Notes under the pieces: generated by a model
Databases searched by the model: none
The model's input: only the letters and a program-made list of their open reading frames with translations
Told to the model about the DNA's origin: nothing
Made by a program: the position numbers and the translations under genes
Shown here: one piece after another, positions 6,139 to 8,050 of the stretch
How positions within the stretch are numbered: the stretch's first letter is position 1
How the letters are laid out: every line of letters begins with the position of its first letter
Source: Chloroflexota bacterium
GTDB lineage: Bacteria > Chloroflexota > Anaerolineae > J102
Assembly (NCBI GenBank): GCA_003353825.1
Contig: PIVW01000270.1
Coordinates: 1 to 8,050, forward strand
Direction: 5' to 3'
DNA length: 8,050 nt

Positions 6139-6234
6139 ACAGGTCTGCTGTCATGAACAGGTCTGCTGTCAACAGCAGGTCTGCTGTCAACAGCAGGTAT
6201 GTTGCCAACAGCAGATATGCTGCCAACAGGAGAA
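6127..6234. repeat. array of six 18-bp tandem repeats, palindromic units
   Basis: Units start at 6127, 6145, 6163, 6181, 6199 and 6217. Units 3 and 4 are identical (CTGCTGTCAACAGCAGGT). Units 1-2 carry a TCATGAACAGG core instead. Units 5-6 begin ATGYTGCCAACAG, and unit 6 ends GGAGAA, forming the SD of the next gene. Each central unit is a hairpin on its own (CTGCTGT and ACAGCAG arms with two bases between). The array begins inside the last codons of ugd and contains its TGA at 6136-6138. There are no spacers, so it is not a CRISPR. It could be a mutable leader, an RNA structure between two genes, or replication slippage. Confidence 0.93.
6228..6232 (+). promoter_or_regulatory. ribosome binding site that fixes the first M16 start
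   Basis: AGGAG lies 5 bases before ATG 6238. The upstream in-frame ATGs at 6199 and 6217 have only CAGGT or CAGAT directly against them and belong to repeat units, so 6238 is the better start. The site arises from a variant last repeat unit. Confidence 0.65.
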
Positions 6235-6237
6235 TGC

Positions 6238-7524
6238 ATGATAACGGATGGTTTGAAACGTGTAGCGCTTGATAATGGGCTCCAAATCCTCACCAAAGAA
6301 GTACACAGTGCCCCAGTCATCAGCTTTTGGATCTGGTATCGGGTCGGTAGTCGCAACGAGCGGCCGGGCCTGACCGGTCTTTCGCATTGGGTCGAACATA
6401 TGTTATTTAAGGGCACGCCCAACTATCCCACGGGAGATTTCGATCGCCGAATCCAGCGCGAGGGAGGGTCATTCAACGGCATGACCTGGCTCGATTGGAC
6501 TACTTATTACGAGACCTTGCCCAGCGACCGCATTGATCTCGCCCTGGATATCGAGTCTGACCGTATGGCAAATTCTCTGTTCGATCCCACTGAAGTAGAG
6601 AACGAACGAACTGTGATTATCTCTGAACGGGAAGGCAACGAGAACCGCCCGGCGTATCTGTTGTATGAACAAGTACAAGCACTTAGTTTTCTTTCTCACC
6701 CTTATCAACACATGGTGATCGGCTGGAAAGAGGATCTGCGGCAGATAACGCGCTCGGATCTGTACGGCCATTATCACAAGTACTACAGCCCAGATAACGC
6801 GACCGTCGTTGCCGTGGGAGACTTTGAGACCGCGCGCATGGTGGGGGACATCGCAGAGCGGTTTGGGGCAATACCGGCAATAGGAAATGATGCGAGCGCG
6901 GTCGCGCAAGAGCCCCCTGCGCGTGGTGAGCGACGCACCACGATTGAAGGGCCTGGTGGCGCCACGTATGTTAACATCGTACATCGCGCCCCTGCAGCCG
7001 ATCACCCTGATTTCTTGGCGATGGTGGTGCTGGACGCAATGTTGAGTGGCGCCAAGGGTATGCCTCCCTTCGCAAGCGCCTCCTTTGGGCGCTCGGCCAG
7101 ACTTTATAGAGCACTGGTAAACACGGGGTTGGCGGTCTCAGCCGGTTCCTCGTTGAGCGCAACGATAGATCCCTACCTGTTCAGCCTATCTACGACCGTG
7201 CATCCCGAACACACAGCCCATGAGGTGGAACAAGCGGCGTTGGCTGAGCTACAACGTTTGCAGGAAGAGCGCGTCAGTCAAGAGGAACTGGACAAAGCTA
7301 TCAAAGGGGCGCGAGTGCAATTTGCTTACGGCAGCGAGAGTGTGACCAATCAAGCAATGTGGTTGGGTCTCAGCGAAATCGCCGCCTCTAGCGATTGGCT
7401 TGCGGGTTTTCTCGGTGGCCTCGCCCAAGTTTCTGCCGAGGATGTGATGCGAGTGGCCCAGACCTATCTGATACCGAAGAATCGGGTGGTAGGTTGGTAT
7501 CTAACCACTGGAGAAACGGTATGA
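6238..7524 (+). CDS. M16 (pitrilysin-family) zinc peptidase, catalytic subunit
   Basis: 428 aa, the usual length of a half-size M16 subunit with two similar domains. The inverted zinc motif is intact: HWVEH at 50-54 (His50, Glu53 as base, His54), in GLSHWVEHMLFKGT. Glu130 in IISEREGNENRPAYLLYEQV is at the right distance for the third ligand. DNATVVAVGDF (186-196) closes the N-terminal domain. The C-terminal domain begins near 235 and holds FGRSARLYRAL (283-293), the Arg-Leu-Tyr segment common in the family. Such proteins form clam-shell dimers that cut peptides. There is no signal peptide, so it is probably cytoplasmic. The next gene overlaps it by ATGA and encodes a partner. I prefer ATG 6238, although 13 more residues could be read from ATG 6199. 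The substrate is unknown, and processing of a modified peptide is possible but not shown. Confidence 0.92.
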   Translation: MITDGLKRVALDNGLQILTKEVHSAPVISFWIWYRVGSRNERPGLTGLSHWVEHMLFKGTPNYPTGDFDRRIQREGGSFNGMTWLDWTTYYETLPSDRIDLALDIESDRMANSLFDPTEVENERTVIISEREGNENRPAYLLYEQVQALSFLSHPYQHMVIGWKEDLRQITRSDLYGHYHKYYSPDNATVVAVGDFETARMVGDIAERFGAIPAIGNDASAVAQEPPARGERRTTIEGPGGATYVNIVHRAPAADHPDFLAMVVLDAMLSGAKGMPPFASASFGRSARLYRALVNTGLAVSAGSSLSATIDPYLFSLSTTVHPEHTAHEVEQAALAELQRLQEERVSQEELDKAIKGARVQFAYGSESVTNQAMWLGLSEIAASSDWLAGFLGGLAQVSAEDVMRVAQTYLIPKNRVVGWYLTTGETV

Positions 7525-8050
7525 CCGGCACACATTTGAGTCTTCCTGGACCGCACAATATTGTGACTGCCACGCTTGCCAATGGCTTGCGTCTGTTCAT
7601 CTACGAGAATTTCGCCAGCGAAACCGTGGCCATCGACGGCTATCTGCGATCTGGTTCGATCTGCGAACAAGCCCATGAAGCGGGATTGGCCAGTCTTAGC
7701 TCTGGTTTGTTACGGCGGGGCACGGCCAGATTCAGCTTTGATGAACTCAATGAGTTAGCCGATGGCGCCGGTATTTCATTTGCATTTGGTGCGGGACGGC
7801 ATGTTCTCGCATTTGATGGCAGGGCATTGAACGAAGATATCGACCGGCTGCTAGAGCTACTGACTGAGAGCCTGACCCAACCGGCCTTTGAACCCGAGCA
7901 GTTGGAACAGATACGGGCGCAAAGGCTGACAAGCATCCAGGAACGCGAACACAGTACTCGAGCGATGGCTGCACTGACTTTTCAAGAGCACATCTATGCT
8001 GATGATCATCCCTATGGGCGTTCACTCTCTGGCTATGCAGACACCATTGC
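7521..8050 (+). CDS. M16 peptidase-family protein, non-catalytic partner subunit (partial, runs off right edge)
   Basis: 176 complete codons are visible from ATG 7521, whose ATG overlaps the TGA of the previous gene (ATGA), the usual sign of translational coupling. The start TLANGLRLFIYENFASETVAIDGYLRSGS (18-46) is typical of the M16 N-terminal domain. At the place of the zinc motif it reads GLASLSSGLLRRGT (55-68). The positions of His, Glu and His in HxxEH are Ser58, Ser61 and Gly62, so it cannot bind zinc in the standard way. This is the pattern of the inactive partner in two-gene M16 systems and in mitochondrial processing peptidase alpha, where the partner shapes the substrate chamber. 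FEPEQLEQIRAQRL (about 128-141) and HPYGRSLSG (164-172) fit the rest of the domain. Confidence 0.92.
   Translation, partial: MTGTHLSLPGPHNIVTATLANGLRLFIYENFASETVAIDGYLRSGSICEQAHEAGLASLSSGLLRRGTARFSFDELNELADGAGISFAFGAGRHVLAFDGRALNEDIDRLLELLTESLTQPAFEPEQLEQIRAQRLTSIQEREHSTRAMAALTFQEHIYADDHPYGRSLSGYADTI

Noticed and set aside
6127..6234. CRISPR array
   Set aside because: Units are contiguous with no spacers and no cas genes are present.
6199..6237. M16 start at ATG 6199 or 6217
   Set aside because: Both ATGs belong to repeat units and lack a spaced SD. ATG 6238 has AGGAG 5 bases upstream and gives the usual N-terminus.
6075..6422. 115-codon minus-strand frame with repeated [16 protein letters not shown] residues
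   Set aside because: It is the reverse reading of the 18-bp DNA repeat and the ends of two well-supported plus-strand genes. It has no SD and no family likeness.
6469..7005. 178-codon minus-strand frame
   Set aside because: Antisense to the M16 gene with its intact zinc motif. Composition looks like a shadow.

Overview
The window looks like ordinary chromosomal DNA from a free-living bacterium of moderate GC content. It uses standard sigma70-type promoters, Shine-Dalgarno (SD) sites and intrinsic terminators. The gene mix (paired M16 peptidases, a flippase-like membrane protein beside UDP-glucose dehydrogenase, a membrane-anchored HExxH protein of an obscure family) fits Chloroflexota-like genomes. 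That assignment is an impression from protein style, not a demonstrated placement.

Left half (1-3588) is read entirely on the minus strand. From right to left it holds a tRNA-Glu(CUC) with its own consensus promoter and terminator; gltA (citrate synthase), with its own extended -10 promoter and probably a weak terminator; a membrane-anchored zinc metallopeptidase of about 434 aa with its own candidate promoter; and a minimal nucleotidyltransferase (MNT) that runs off the left edge and may be read from a leaderless transcript. A possible further reading frame starts inside the MNT frame at position 54. These look like separately transcribed genes, because promoter- or terminator-like sites separate them.

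Right half (about 3722-8050) is read on the plus strand and diverges from the tRNA. It holds a polytopic flippase-like protein (LPG synthase TM / UPF0104 family) with a TTG start, then ugd (UDP-glucose 6-dehydrogenase), then two M16 peptidase subunits joined by an ATGA stop/start overlap. The first M16 protein keeps the HxxEH zinc site. The second, cut by the right edge, has lost it, so the pair is probably a catalytic subunit plus a structural partner. The ugd/flippase pair suggests envelope or exopolysaccharide work (UDP-glucuronate supply plus a membrane lipid or translocation function). The M16 pair suggests peptide turnover.

The most unusual element is an array of six 18-bp tandem repeats (6127-6234). 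It starts at the end of ugd, supplies the ugd stop codon, and ends in the ribosome binding site of the M16 gene. The repeat length is a multiple of three, and both flanking genes are in the same frame, so only the TGA codons in the first two units separate the two reading frames. No stretch over 300 bases lacks a gene. The largest gaps (1781-2017, 3308-3515, 3589-3763) hold promoters, hairpins and terminators described below. I did not find a clearly new defence or mobile system here.
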